From a virus, in the IMG/VR virus record IMGVR_UViG_3300007541_006778, positions 1 through 22,157 of that record: a DNA stretch of 22,157 nucleotides. One strand, given 5' to 3'. The translations under genes were made by a program, and so were the position numbers. Below are positions 1-4,660 of the stretch, one piece after another; the first letter of the stretch is position 1; each line of letters opens with the position of its first letter. The notes under the pieces were generated by a model. That model saw only the letters and a program-made list of their open reading frames with translations, had not been told where the DNA came from and made no database searches.

Positions 1-90
1 ATGGCTGAGTCTGGCCAGGTTGATCCTATGGAGCAGGAAGACTTCACTAACTTGCTTGATTCTTTCCAGATCTTTGCGCTTTCCGTTTAA
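1..90 (+). CDS. Short or 5'-partial hypothetical protein (29 codons visible)
   Basis: An open frame runs from the first base of the window to TAA at 88-90. The window happens to begin with ATG, so this may be a complete 29-residue peptide or the 3' end of a longer gene lying outside. The visible peptide is acidic at first (MAESGQVDPMEQEDF) and ends in a hydrophobic stretch (FQIFALSV). No domain is recognisable. The next gene starts two bases after the stop, which fits the tight operon packing of this region. Function is unknown. Confidence 0.45.
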   Translation: MAESGQVDPMEQEDFTNLLDSFQIFALSV

Positions 91-92
91 GT

Positions 93-299
93 ATGAAACA
101 GTCAAGTAACTTACTGCGCGAATTATCACGCACAATTGACCTATGGACACTGCTACATGATGCTGAACAACTTGTTATCAACAACGAGTATTTGCATCCG
201 CGTATGTATCAACGTCTCACCGATCTGATGAAGATTGCAGAGACTTACCAGAACGCAATCGAACACCAACTAGAACAACTCTCTGAGTGTGAACCCTGA
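93..299 (+). CDS. Small hypothetical protein, helical (68 aa)
   Basis: ATG start two bases after the preceding TAA; the stop TGA at 297-299 overlaps the next ATG (TGATG), suggesting translational coupling. The 68-residue product looks wholly alpha-helical, with leucine- and glutamate-rich heptad-like segments (LLRELSRTIDLWTLLHDAEQ; YQNAIEHQLEQLSE). There is no signal peptide, membrane segment or catalytic motif. Its size and position match the many small early-gene products of cyanophages, which often act on host enzymes, but no function can be assigned from sequence. Confidence 0.7.
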   Translation: MKQSSNLLRELSRTIDLWTLLHDAEQLVINNEYLHPRMYQRLTDLMKIAETYQNAIEHQLEQLSECEP

Positions 300-508
300 T
301 GTACAACCCCAACACCATCTCAAGCTTTCACAAAGATCAACTACTCGCAACGATCAGTAACTACATGCAATCGGAGATGCGACAGCATCTGATGCGCGAG
401 TGTCCTGCTGCATACAACGCACTGTGTGGCAGAATCGTGATAACCTCACAGGTAGCAGACACAGGGAAGCCTGTGATCGAGCGCCCCACTATTGAATGGG
501 AGGATTGA
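299..508 (+). CDS. Small hypothetical protein (69 aa)
   Basis: The start ATG shares its A with the stop codon of the upstream gene, so the two are probably co-translated. The product has a helical N-terminal part (QLLATISNYMQSEMRQHLM), then a segment with two cysteines (ECPAAYNALCG), then a beta-prone part (RIVITSQVADTGKPVIERP) and an acidic end (EWED). No known family is recognised. The two cysteines are 8 residues apart and do not form an obvious zinc motif. The 40-base gap downstream contains nothing notable. Confidence 0.7.
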   Translation: MYNPNTISSFHKDQLLATISNYMQSEMRQHLMRECPAAYNALCGRIVITSQVADTGKPVIERPTIEWED

Positions 509-548
509 ACGAACTAGCTAACATGAATTCAGCTCACAAATCATTCAA

Positions 549-779
549 ATGTCTTTCATGAATCACATGCCTTACGATCTCTACCGTTTGGATTACCACA
601 GCCTTTCGTATCACGCTCTCGCACGGTTTAAGCAAGTTATCTACAGCGACAACACAATCCCCGCCGACATTATTGAGAAGATTGAGGATGAAATTATCCC
701 TGCCCTCGAATACATCGAAGGTTGGGAACCTTCCGACGCTGACATTCAAGCTCACATCGAATCACGAGGCATGTTCTAA
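549..779 (+). CDS. Small acidic hypothetical protein (76 aa)
   Basis: Starts at ATG 549, with in-frame ATGs also at codons 4 and 7, and ends with TAA overlapping the next start (TAATG). The product is tyrosine-rich at the N-terminus (YDLYRLDYHSLSYHALARF) and acidic afterwards (IIEKIEDEIIPALEYIEGWEP). Most likely it is a soluble helical protein. It ends in RGMF. A 73-aa open frame on the opposite strand over 534-755 is judged a shadow. Function is unknown; context is the small-gene operon. Confidence 0.65.
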   Translation: MSFMNHMPYDLYRLDYHSLSYHALARFKQVIYSDNTIPADIIEKIEDEIIPALEYIEGWEPSDADIQAHIESRGMF

Positions 780-973
780 TGATCGAACTTACTCAAATTG
801 ATGAATACGGAGCACACTATTGCACCGAGACATTTCTAACTGTGGATGACGCAAGGGATGCTCTGAATCAGATGGAGTGTGCCCTTGAAGATGCTATCTC
901 TGCGACACAATCGTACAGATTGCAGGATCTCATCAACCAACTTAAAGAACAAATCGAAGAACACGAGTCATGA
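779..973 (+). CDS. Small acidic hypothetical protein (64 aa)
   Basis: The ATG overlaps the preceding stop by one base and the TGA at 971-973 overlaps the ATG of the next gene (ATGA), so three genes here read as one translational chain. The N-terminal half (TETFLTVDDARDALNQME) resembles in layout the N-terminal half of the next gene product (LETVDEFDSRKEANATLHEY), hinting at a common small fold, though the similarity is weak. The C-terminal half is a glutamine/glutamate-rich helix ending in EQIEEHES. No function is assigned. Confidence 0.65.
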   Translation: MIELTQIDEYGAHYCTETFLTVDDARDALNQMECALEDAISATQSYRLQDLINQLKEQIEEHES

Positions 974-1137
974 CCTACTTCATCAACCGCCGATCAATCA
1001 ATCACAACTACTTAGAAACTGTGGATGAATTTGACTCTCGTAAGGAGGCTAATGCCACGCTGCATGAGTACCAAATCTGTGATTACTCGGCTGAGTATTA
1101 CATCAGCTCACGCTGCTGCAAAGCCTGGCGCGAATGA
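970..1137 (+). CDS. Very small hypothetical protein with YYISSRCCKAWRE tail (55 aa)
   Basis: ATG at 970 overlaps the upstream TGA (ATGA) and the TGA at 1135-1137 overlaps an ATG at 1134. The 55-residue frame begins MTYFINRRSINHNYLETVDEF and ends YYISSRCCKAWRE. From memory, tails of the type Y-[YW]-[IL]-S-x-R-x-[CT]-K-x-W recur in small proteins of cyanophages and other phages, where a short beta-alpha-beta unit ends in this motif; this is recall and not a search result. It is short enough to be dropped by a length-filtered gene finder. The coupled start and stop make it a convincing gene. Function is unknown. Confidence 0.65.
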   Translation: MTYFINRRSINHNYLETVDEFDSRKEANATLHEYQICDYSAEYYISSRCCKAWRE

Positions 1138-1352
1138 TTAACTTTATGTGCTCAACAGTAACTTGTGTGCAGATGCTTACAGGTGTCTCTCCTAATTACA
1201 TACACAATTCCAATAGTTACGTTGCTCTAACTCAATCTGGAACTGTTATCTGCCGTAGAGCGAGCGTTCAATACTCTTGTCTCAACGCACGCAGAGCTTC
1301 ATCGAGCGCAAATTCAGGTGTGCGTCCTTCGATCACTGGCTTTTTCGATTGA
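1134..1352 (+). CDS. Doubtful small ORF overlapping the convergent minus-strand gene (72 aa)
   Basis: The ATG overlaps the stop of the 55-residue gene in the ATGA manner used throughout this operon, which argues for translation. However, the last 28 codons (from about 1268) are antisense to the C-terminal coding part of the minus-strand gene, and the peptide there (RRASSSANSGVRP) looks like an antisense shadow of an Ala/Leu/Glu/Arg-rich helix. The first 44 residues (MINFMCSTVTCVQMLTGVSP...) are Cys/Thr/Ser-rich and match no family. It may be a real gene with a tail that invades its neighbour, or simply non-coding spacer. Confidence 0.3.
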   Translation: MINFMCSTVTCVQMLTGVSPNYIHNSNSYVALTQSGTVICRRASVQYSCLNARRASSSANSGVRPSITGFFD

Positions 1353-1621
1353 TAGCCAACGTAGATAGAAGGATCAAATCCAGCAGAAGCTCTCACCGTA
1401 AATGGTGAATCAGCGGGCTGGATCTCAACTTGACCGTACGGAGTTATGGTCACTCGCCCTGTTGCATCCTCAATCGCACCTTTTAGTAAGAGGTTCTTAA
1501 GTGTTTCTAACTCATCAGGAAGCGTGGCATCTCCCGCCATGCGTATGCCTGCCTGAATCAATTGATTAGAAACGTCCACAAATTTACTCAGTCCTTTCAA
1601 CAGTTTAAGCCATGCGTACAA
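1268..1621 (-). CDS. Hypothetical protein on the minus strand (117 aa)
   Basis: The reading frame is closed by a stop just upstream of TTG at 1621, so TTG 1621 (giving MYAWLKLLKGLSKF) or ATG 1540 are the possible starts. The first adds a plausible amphipathic helix and is chosen. The product continues with a helical half (VSNQLIQAGIRMAGDATLP; LETLKNLLLKGAIEDA) and then a beta-rich half (GRVTITPYGQVEIQPADSP). It ends ALDEALRALRQEY. It reads as a well-composed soluble protein but matches no family known to me. It is one of only two complete minus-strand genes here. With the TTG start, its 5' end overlaps the 5' end of the plus-strand gene at 1612 by 10 bp. Confidence 0.6.
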   Translation of the reverse strand: MYAWLKLLKGLSKFVDVSNQLIQAGIRMAGDATLPDELETLKNLLLKGAIEDATGRVTITPYGQVEIQPADSPFTVRASAGFDPSIYVGYQSKKPVIEGRTPEFALDEALRALRQEY

Positions 1622-1977
1622 TCGAAAAGAAGATGCTTTCAGCTCTCATCGAGCGCAAAGACTTCCGACTAGACAACACCAAAGTTCAGTGTGTTTTCTA
1701 CCCTCATCCCGTTGATGAAACCGACTACATCATCGACCGCTGCTATGTCTATCTTCACGACAATCTGATCGCAACAATCGAACCAGACAAAGTAACAGTG
1801 AATAACTGTGGCTATCGAACAGCTACCACGAAGTCGCGGTTACATGTAATCTTGCGCGAATTTTGCGGCTCCTGCCTCTCACAAAACAATTTTGAATGGT
1901 ATCTGTCCACACCTAACGATGTGATTCACATGCAAGACGCGAAAGATTATGAGGTAGCTCGAGTGCCTATGTTCTGA
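1612..1977 (+). CDS. Conserved phage/cyanobacterial small protein, TTKSRL family (121 aa)
   Basis: ATG preceded by CC. The sequence starts MRTIEKKMLSALIERKDF and contains NTKVQCVF, VYLHDNLIATI, YRTATTKSRLHVIL and NFEWYLST. From memory, small proteins with the order 'MRTIE-x-[KQ]-M ... NT-x-V ... VYLHG-x-x-IA ... T-x-TTKSR[LI]NAL ... W[YF][IL]' recur in phages and plasmids of many bacteria, including cyanobacteria, with no known function. The layout suggests a mixed alpha/beta fold: an N-terminal helix, three strands, the TTKSRL helix and a final strand. The stop overlaps a following ATG (TGATG). Family membership is recall, not a database hit. Confidence 0.8.
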   Translation: MRTIEKKMLSALIERKDFRLDNTKVQCVFYPHPVDETDYIIDRCYVYLHDNLIATIEPDKVTVNNCGYRTATTKSRLHVILREFCGSCLSQNNFEWYLSTPNDVIHMQDAKDYEVARVPMF

Positions 1978-2102
1978 TGCCAACAGATTCCTGTCATCAT
2001 CCGCAACAAGCCATGTGCGGCTGGATAAGTCAGCTAAACTCGCGTCACGCGGTCTCCTTCGATGTACCCAATCACTCTGACAATCAAAGCACAAATCAGT
2101 GA
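1977..2102 (+). CDS. Possible tiny ORF coupled by TGATG overlap (41 aa)
   Basis: ATG at 1977 overlaps the TGA of the preceding gene, and the frame stays open for 41 codons to TGA 2100-2102. The product (MPTDSCHHPQQAMCGWISQL...) is His/Gln/Ser-rich with two cysteines. It overlaps the next gene (start 2062) by 41 bases in another frame. The coupled start favours it; the unremarkable composition and large overlap argue against. If it is not a gene, 1978-2061 is an 84-base spacer with only a weak 5-bp inverted repeat (CCGCA/TGCGG). Confidence 0.25.
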   Translation: MPTDSCHHPQQAMCGWISQLNSRHAVSFDVPNHSDNQSTNQ

Positions 2103-2250
2103 CAAAGAGATCGTGTACCAGAACCTTTCTCCTGGAACACTCTTGAGTGTCGTAAAAGGTTCTAAAAGCAAACCAGCCAAAGAACTAATCAACCGATTAC
2201 TACCAGTTTTAGAGGATTTAGCTGACCCCGCAAAAGCTCCCAAACACTGA
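2062..2250 (+). CDS. Small hypothetical protein (62 aa)
   Basis: ATG start giving MYPITLTIKAQISDKE. The product has a beta-prone N-terminal half and a helical C-terminal half (AKELINRLLPVLEDLADPA) ending in basic residues (KAPKH). No family is recognised. It overlaps the doubtful 41-residue frame upstream, and the next gene starts 10 bases after its stop. A 69-aa open frame on the opposite strand (2034-2243) is considered a shadow, since the plus-strand frame fits the operon direction. Confidence 0.6.
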   Translation: MYPITLTIKAQISDKEIVYQNLSPGTLLSVVKGSKSKPAKELINRLLPVLEDLADPAKAPKH

Positions 2251-2260
2251 GAATCTCACA

Positions 2261-2482
2261 ATGAACGGAGGATTAGGCCTTGGAAGTAATCAGAGAAACA
2301 CTATTCTCGCGATGATTTCAAATGGGCTTGATGAGCCCTACATACTGAGAAACACTATTCGTAATCGACTTGTTGCTGATTCCCTTGAAAACAAGGGTAT
2401 CTGCACGATTGTCTTATCAAAGACGAAGATTTCCCTCTATCCTCAGAAGGAACACTCTGTCTTTGAGGTACTGAGCAGATGA
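2261..2482 (+). CDS. Small hypothetical protein with an internal duplicated motif (73 aa)
   Basis: ATG start; the stop overlaps the next ATG by four bases (ATGA). The protein has two RNTI motifs 18 residues apart (QRNTI and LRNTI), encoded by identical 14-base DNA segments at 2293-2306 and 2347-2360. The N-terminus is glycine-rich (MNGGLGLGSNQ). The second half is beta-prone (GICTIVLSKTKISLYP). It might be a small degenerate helix-turn-helix or nucleic-acid-binding protein, but nothing is diagnostic. Function unknown. Confidence 0.6.
   Translation: MNGGLGLGSNQRNTILAMISNGLDEPYILRNTIRNRLVADSLENKGICTIVLSKTKISLYPQKEHSVFEVLSR
2293..2360 (+). repeat. Direct repeat, 14 bp, two copies 54 bp apart
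   Basis: GAGAAACACTATTC occurs at 2293-2306 and again at 2347-2360. The period of 54 bases equals 18 codons, so both copies are read in the same frame and encode RNTI. This could be a remnant of an internal duplication. Confidence 0.75.
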
Positions 2483-2694
2483 CAAAGAACACTTATTTCA
2501 CACACAGTGAGATGTTGCTCATCCATGAAGCTTTAGTGCAAAACCTAGAGCGTTACCGTCACCTGATCGAAAGTGCCCCCACGCAGGGATCGGACGATAT
2601 CGCGATCCTGAAGAAGAAGCTTGAGTTCAAGCTCAGCGACTTACAAACCCTGAACCAAAGGGTACAAAGCTATCTCTTAACACAGCTCCCATGA
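2479..2694 (+). CDS. Small helical protein, first of a tandem paralogous pair (71 aa)
   Basis: ATGA overlaps at both ends (with the genes before and after). The sequence pattern is T-H-S-E-M-L-L-I-H-E-A-L-V-x-N-L near the N-terminus and L-Q-T-L-N-Q-R-V-Q-S-Y-L near the C-terminus. The following gene product shows the same order of features (N-N-S-E-L-S-L-L-H-R-S-V-Y-N-S-L ... L-V-D-L-S-F-R-L-Q-S-Y-L) at the same spacing, so the two are probably a tandem duplication. The prediction is two antiparallel helices with a basic central segment (KKKLEFK). No enzymatic motif is present; function unknown. Confidence 0.7.
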   Translation: MTKNTYFTHSEMLLIHEALVQNLERYRHLIESAPTQGSDDIAILKKKLEFKLSDLQTLNQRVQSYLLTQLP

Positions 2695-2888
2695 AAACTA
2701 ACTTCAACAACAGTGAACTCTCTCTGTTGCACAGATCTGTGTACAACTCATTGAAACACCATTACGACAAGCTAACAGAAACTCTCTCCAATTCCCGTAG
2801 AAAAGCCTTAGAGAAAGAGGTTAAAGACCTCGTAGATCTGAGCTTTCGCCTGCAGTCTTACTTGTATTCCACCCCTGAAGACAAATGA
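2691..2888 (+). CDS. Small helical protein, second of a tandem paralogous pair (65 aa)
   Basis: Starts by ATGA overlap with its paralogue and ends by ATGA overlap with the next gene. It keeps the NSELSLLH ... NSLKHHYDKL ... LVDLSFRLQSYL framework of the upstream gene but is six residues shorter, with a different basic middle (SRRKALEKEVKDL). The conserved S-E-x-x-L-[IL]-H and [RV]-[LV]-Q-S-Y-L ends suggest a helical hairpin that may self-associate or pair with its paralogue. That is inference. No function is known. Confidence 0.7.
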   Translation: MKTNFNNSELSLLHRSVYNSLKHHYDKLTETLSNSRRKALEKEVKDLVDLSFRLQSYLYSTPEDK

Positions 2889-3115
2889 AACGATCTGCAC
2901 GTTTTGTAGAGCTCCTTCTTCCGTTCTCCTGTGGTTTTGCGGCGTGTGTTTGGTACATGTCCCACGCGCAACAGGTTGTGAACGCAACTCAGATCAAAGA
3001 GTGTCGGCAAGTTCCTTCTTATCGGAAGCTTGTAAGCATAAACTCAACGGTCGGGTTGGTTAGTTATTGTCTCCCACTCGCTGCTTTGCACCCTGAGTCT
3101 GGTTTGCCGGACTAG
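2885..3115 (+). CDS. Small membrane-anchored or exported protein (76 aa)
   Basis: Coupled to the previous gene by an ATGA overlap. The N-terminus looks like a signal peptide or single membrane anchor: basic MKRSAR, then a hydrophobic core (FVELLLPFSCGFAACVWYM), then SHAQQ, where a signal peptidase site (SHA-QQ) is possible. The remaining ~45 residues contain two cysteines (KECRQ; SYCLP) and a second moderately hydrophobic stretch (VGLVSYCLPLAAL). It is the only candidate envelope protein in the early small-gene block. A lysis- or superinfection-related role is possible but unsupported. Confidence 0.6.
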   Translation: MKRSARFVELLLPFSCGFAACVWYMSHAQQVVNATQIKECRQVPSYRKLVSINSTVGLVSYCLPLAALHPESGLPD

Positions 3116-3127
3116 ATAAACATTTTC

Positions 3128-3451
3128 ATGAAGCTTTCGAATCGTCTCCTTCCTTTTACTCTGTTTAATGACCGCGAGGTATCTTGCACAACGCTCACAG
3201 TGTTTTTAATTGTGGCTGAACATGAAGAGTTCGGAGGTATCGCACAAGCAGACCTAACGAAACACATCTCCATCTCAAAAGCGGCTGTTACCCGTAACTG
3301 CAGGCTGCTAGCGGGTAAAACCGAAAAGGGAAAAGGAGGGATGCACCTGATCAAACAGGAGGCTCATCCCTTCAATGCCTCAGCTGCGTGGCTTTCTCTT
3401 ACAGAGGACGGGCGCAGGATGTACAACCAACTTACGGACGGATTACAATGA
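3128..3451 (+). CDS. MarR-like winged-helix DNA-binding protein (107 aa)
   Basis: The order of elements matches a small winged helix-turn-helix of the MarR/ArsR type: helix LTVFLIVAEHEE (23-34), HTH from about 38 to 60 (IAQADLTKHISISKAAVTR with recognition helix SKAAVTRNCRLL), a wing spanning about 70-90 (GGMHLIKQEAHP...AWLSL), and the usual LTEDGRRMYNQL closing helix. No effector-binding or dimerisation extension is visible, so it is a minimal version. It probably binds DNA as a transcription regulator, perhaps of this operon or of the promoter near 4155, which lies 0.7 kb downstream. An 80-aa frame on the opposite strand is a shadow. Confidence 0.7.
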   Translation: MKLSNRLLPFTLFNDREVSCTTLTVFLIVAEHEEFGGIAQADLTKHISISKAAVTRNCRLLAGKTEKGKGGMHLIKQEAHPFNASAAWLSLTEDGRRMYNQLTDGLQ

Positions 3452-3469
3452 CGCAGCTTCGACTAAACC

Positions 3470-3985
3470 TTGATAGTTCCTGATCACGAGATTGCAAAGC
3501 TCTGTCGGGATGGGATGATCACCCCGTTCGAGAGTTATCTCCTCAATCCAGCCAGCTTAGATGTAAGGCTTGGTAACCAAATCAAAGTCGAAGCAGTAGA
3601 GACAGGAGATCTAATCCCTGTTGACATTAGTGACCGGACAAAGGAGAAACCTTACCGCCTTCACCCAGGAGAATTTATCCTCGCGCATACGTTAGAGGTA
3701 TTTAATGTACCTGATGACATCTGCGGTCAATTCGCATTAAAGAGTTCACTCGCACGAACAGGTTTTGAACATCTACTGGCTGGTTGGATAGACCCTGGGT
3801 TTAACAATTCGGTATTAACTCTTGAGTTAACTAACGCAAGAACCTTTAAATCTGTTCCTCTCTGGCCCGGTATGCGTGTCGGACAAATCATTTGGATGAA
3901 GATGACCTCAAGACCAGACGTTAGTTACAGAGACTGCGGTCGCTATAACAACGATCTGACAGTAACCTCGTGTAAAGGCCTGTAG
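3470..3985 (+). CDS. dcd: dCTP deaminase (171 aa)
   Basis: This enzyme deaminates dCTP to dUTP in the cytoplasm, feeding thymidylate synthesis for phage DNA. Family signatures are clear: LLNPASLDVRLG (24-35), LHPGEFILAHTLE (64-76), KSSLARTG (91-98) and AGWIDPGF (104-111) followed by LTLEL (116-120). By alignment from memory to E. coli Dcd, S92, R96 and E119 correspond to catalytic Ser111, Arg115 and Glu138, so it should be active. Whether it also has dUTPase activity (bifunctional DCD-DUT) is not decidable. A stop lies just upstream in frame, so TTG 3470 is the first possible start, and it gives MIVPDHEIAKL, the usual N-terminus of this family. It is the last gene before a terminator. Confidence 0.92.
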   Translation: MIVPDHEIAKLCRDGMITPFESYLLNPASLDVRLGNQIKVEAVETGDLIPVDISDRTKEKPYRLHPGEFILAHTLEVFNVPDDICGQFALKSSLARTGFEHLLAGWIDPGFNNSVLTLELTNARTFKSVPLWPGMRVGQIIWMKMTSRPDVSYRDCGRYNNDLTVTSCKGL

Positions 3986-4012
3986 AAAAAGAGGCTCACC
4001 GAGCCTTCTTTT
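3986..4012 (+). terminator. Intrinsic terminator after dcd
   Basis: The hairpin core is GGCTC (3993-3997), loop ACC, GAGCC (4001-4005). It is extended outward by A/T pairs and one bulged T (AAAAGA...TTCTTTT) and ends in a T-rich tract. It starts immediately after the dcd stop codon. The A-rich 5' arm and T-rich 3' arm would also give a partial terminator on the opposite strand. Confidence 0.8.
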
Positions 4013-4101
4013 AACTATCAGACAAATCAATTTAAACAACACTAACTACGCGACAAACAGTTGTAAGTTCTAAGTAGTAAAAGTATTTATTCTTTAAAAA
4101 G
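4013..4101. other. AT-rich non-coding segment between two transcription units
   Basis: About 90 bases rich in A and T between the dcd terminator and the control region of the next operon (for example ATTTATTCTTTAAAAAG at about 4085-4101). No open frame, DnaA-box-like motif or iterated repeat is visible. It could act as an UP-like element or a melting site, but nothing proves this. Confidence 0.4.
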
Positions 4102-4113
4102 TTGACAAAGACA

Positions 4114-4153
4114 CCCCTTGTGTGCTCATCAGACACAACCAAGATACAAGGGG
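4114..4153. repeat. Inverted repeat overlapping the promoter approach
   Basis: CCCCTTGT at 4114-4121 is perfectly inverted as ACAAGGGG at 4146-4153, with 24 bases between. A second, nested inverted repeat (TGTGT 4119-4123 / ACACA 4133-4137) competes with it. The right arm ends one base before the -35 box at 4155, which is a sensible position for an operator. It could also be a weak transcript hairpin from an upstream promoter. Confidence 0.55.
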
Positions 4154-4154
4154 C

Positions 4155-4183
4155 TTGACAAGGCCCTTTAGAGCATGTATCTT
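4155..4183 (+). promoter_or_regulatory. Sigma70-type promoter for the DUF3150/MoxR/VWA operon
   Basis: A perfect -35 box TTGACA (4155-4160), a 17-base spacer and a -10 box TATCTT (4178-4183, four of six consensus bases). The start of transcription is expected near 4190, about 43 bases before the first gene. It follows a terminator and precedes a seven-gene colinear block. An upstream TTGACA at 4102-4107 has no matching -10 box and is probably not a promoter by itself. Confidence 0.65.
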
Positions 4184-4190
4184 AGTCAGA

Positions 4191-4213
4191 GCGACACAGG
4201 GCGACCTGTGCGC
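4191..4213 (+). promoter_or_regulatory. 5'-terminal mRNA hairpin with GNRA tetraloop
   Basis: GCG (4191-4193), one bulged A, CACAGG (4195-4200), loop GCGA, CCTGTG (4205-4210), CGC (4211-4213): nine base pairs with a single bulge and a GNRA tetraloop. It begins within one or two bases of the predicted transcription start and ends 19 bases before the ATG at 4233. A hairpin at the extreme 5' end is a known way of protecting mRNA from 5'-dependent decay; that role here is inferred. Confidence 0.6.
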
Positions 4214-4232
4214 CCATTAACCTCACAACACC

Positions 4233-4658
4233 ATGAACAAGCAATCGATCCCAAAGCTGGTAGATCAAGCCAAGCTTTCCGCGTCACTCTTCGATGAATG
4301 CGACACGGCTTTAACCGAACTAAACGAGGCTTTCGGAACTCCCTACGAGGCCAGCCGCAAAAATCTGACAAATGATCTGATCGTTGCGGAGAAGGCAGGG
4401 ATAGATCTCAGTGTCTTCCAGGGAGAGGAATCTCTGTTCAAGTTCCCCGACTTTCGTACAAACATTCAGGTACGCATCACGCGTGTGCCCACAAGGCATG
4501 ACAAGATCGAAAAGATTGACACAAAGATCACTCGGCTCGAGAACGAGCTCAAGCTTCTCAAAGCAGAACGCAAATTACTTGTTCAGCGTTTGCTTTCGGA
4601 CGGTGTAGTAGATCTACTCACCGACAAAATCGTAACTGCTTTCACCCGCATTAAGTAA
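4233..4658 (+). CDS. Hypothetical coiled-coil protein (141 aa)
   Basis: First gene after the promoter, with ATG preceded by CC. The first ~75 residues are a mixed helical domain (IPKLVDQAKLSASLFDEC; LTNDLIVAEKAGIDLSVF). Residues about 90-118 form a strongly heptad-like basic/acidic helix (IEKIDTKITRLENELKLL then KAERKLLVQRLL), probably a coiled coil. No catalytic motif is present. Because it leads the operon containing the DUF3150-like, MoxR and VWA genes and lies two bases before the DUF3150-like gene, it may be a partner or adaptor of that set, but this is inference. A second frame (4411-4608) within it is a shadow. Confidence 0.7.
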   Translation: MNKQSIPKLVDQAKLSASLFDECDTALTELNEAFGTPYEASRKNLTNDLIVAEKAGIDLSVFQGEESLFKFPDFRTNIQVRITRVPTRHDKIEKIDTKITRLENELKLLKAERKLLVQRLLSDGVVDLLTDKIVTAFTRIK

Positions 4659-4660
4659 CC

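Noticed and set aside
4102-4130. First TTGACA (4102-4107) as a promoter
   Set aside because: No acceptable -10 box at 16-18 bases (CTCATC and neighbours); the second TTGACA at 4155 has one at exactly 17.
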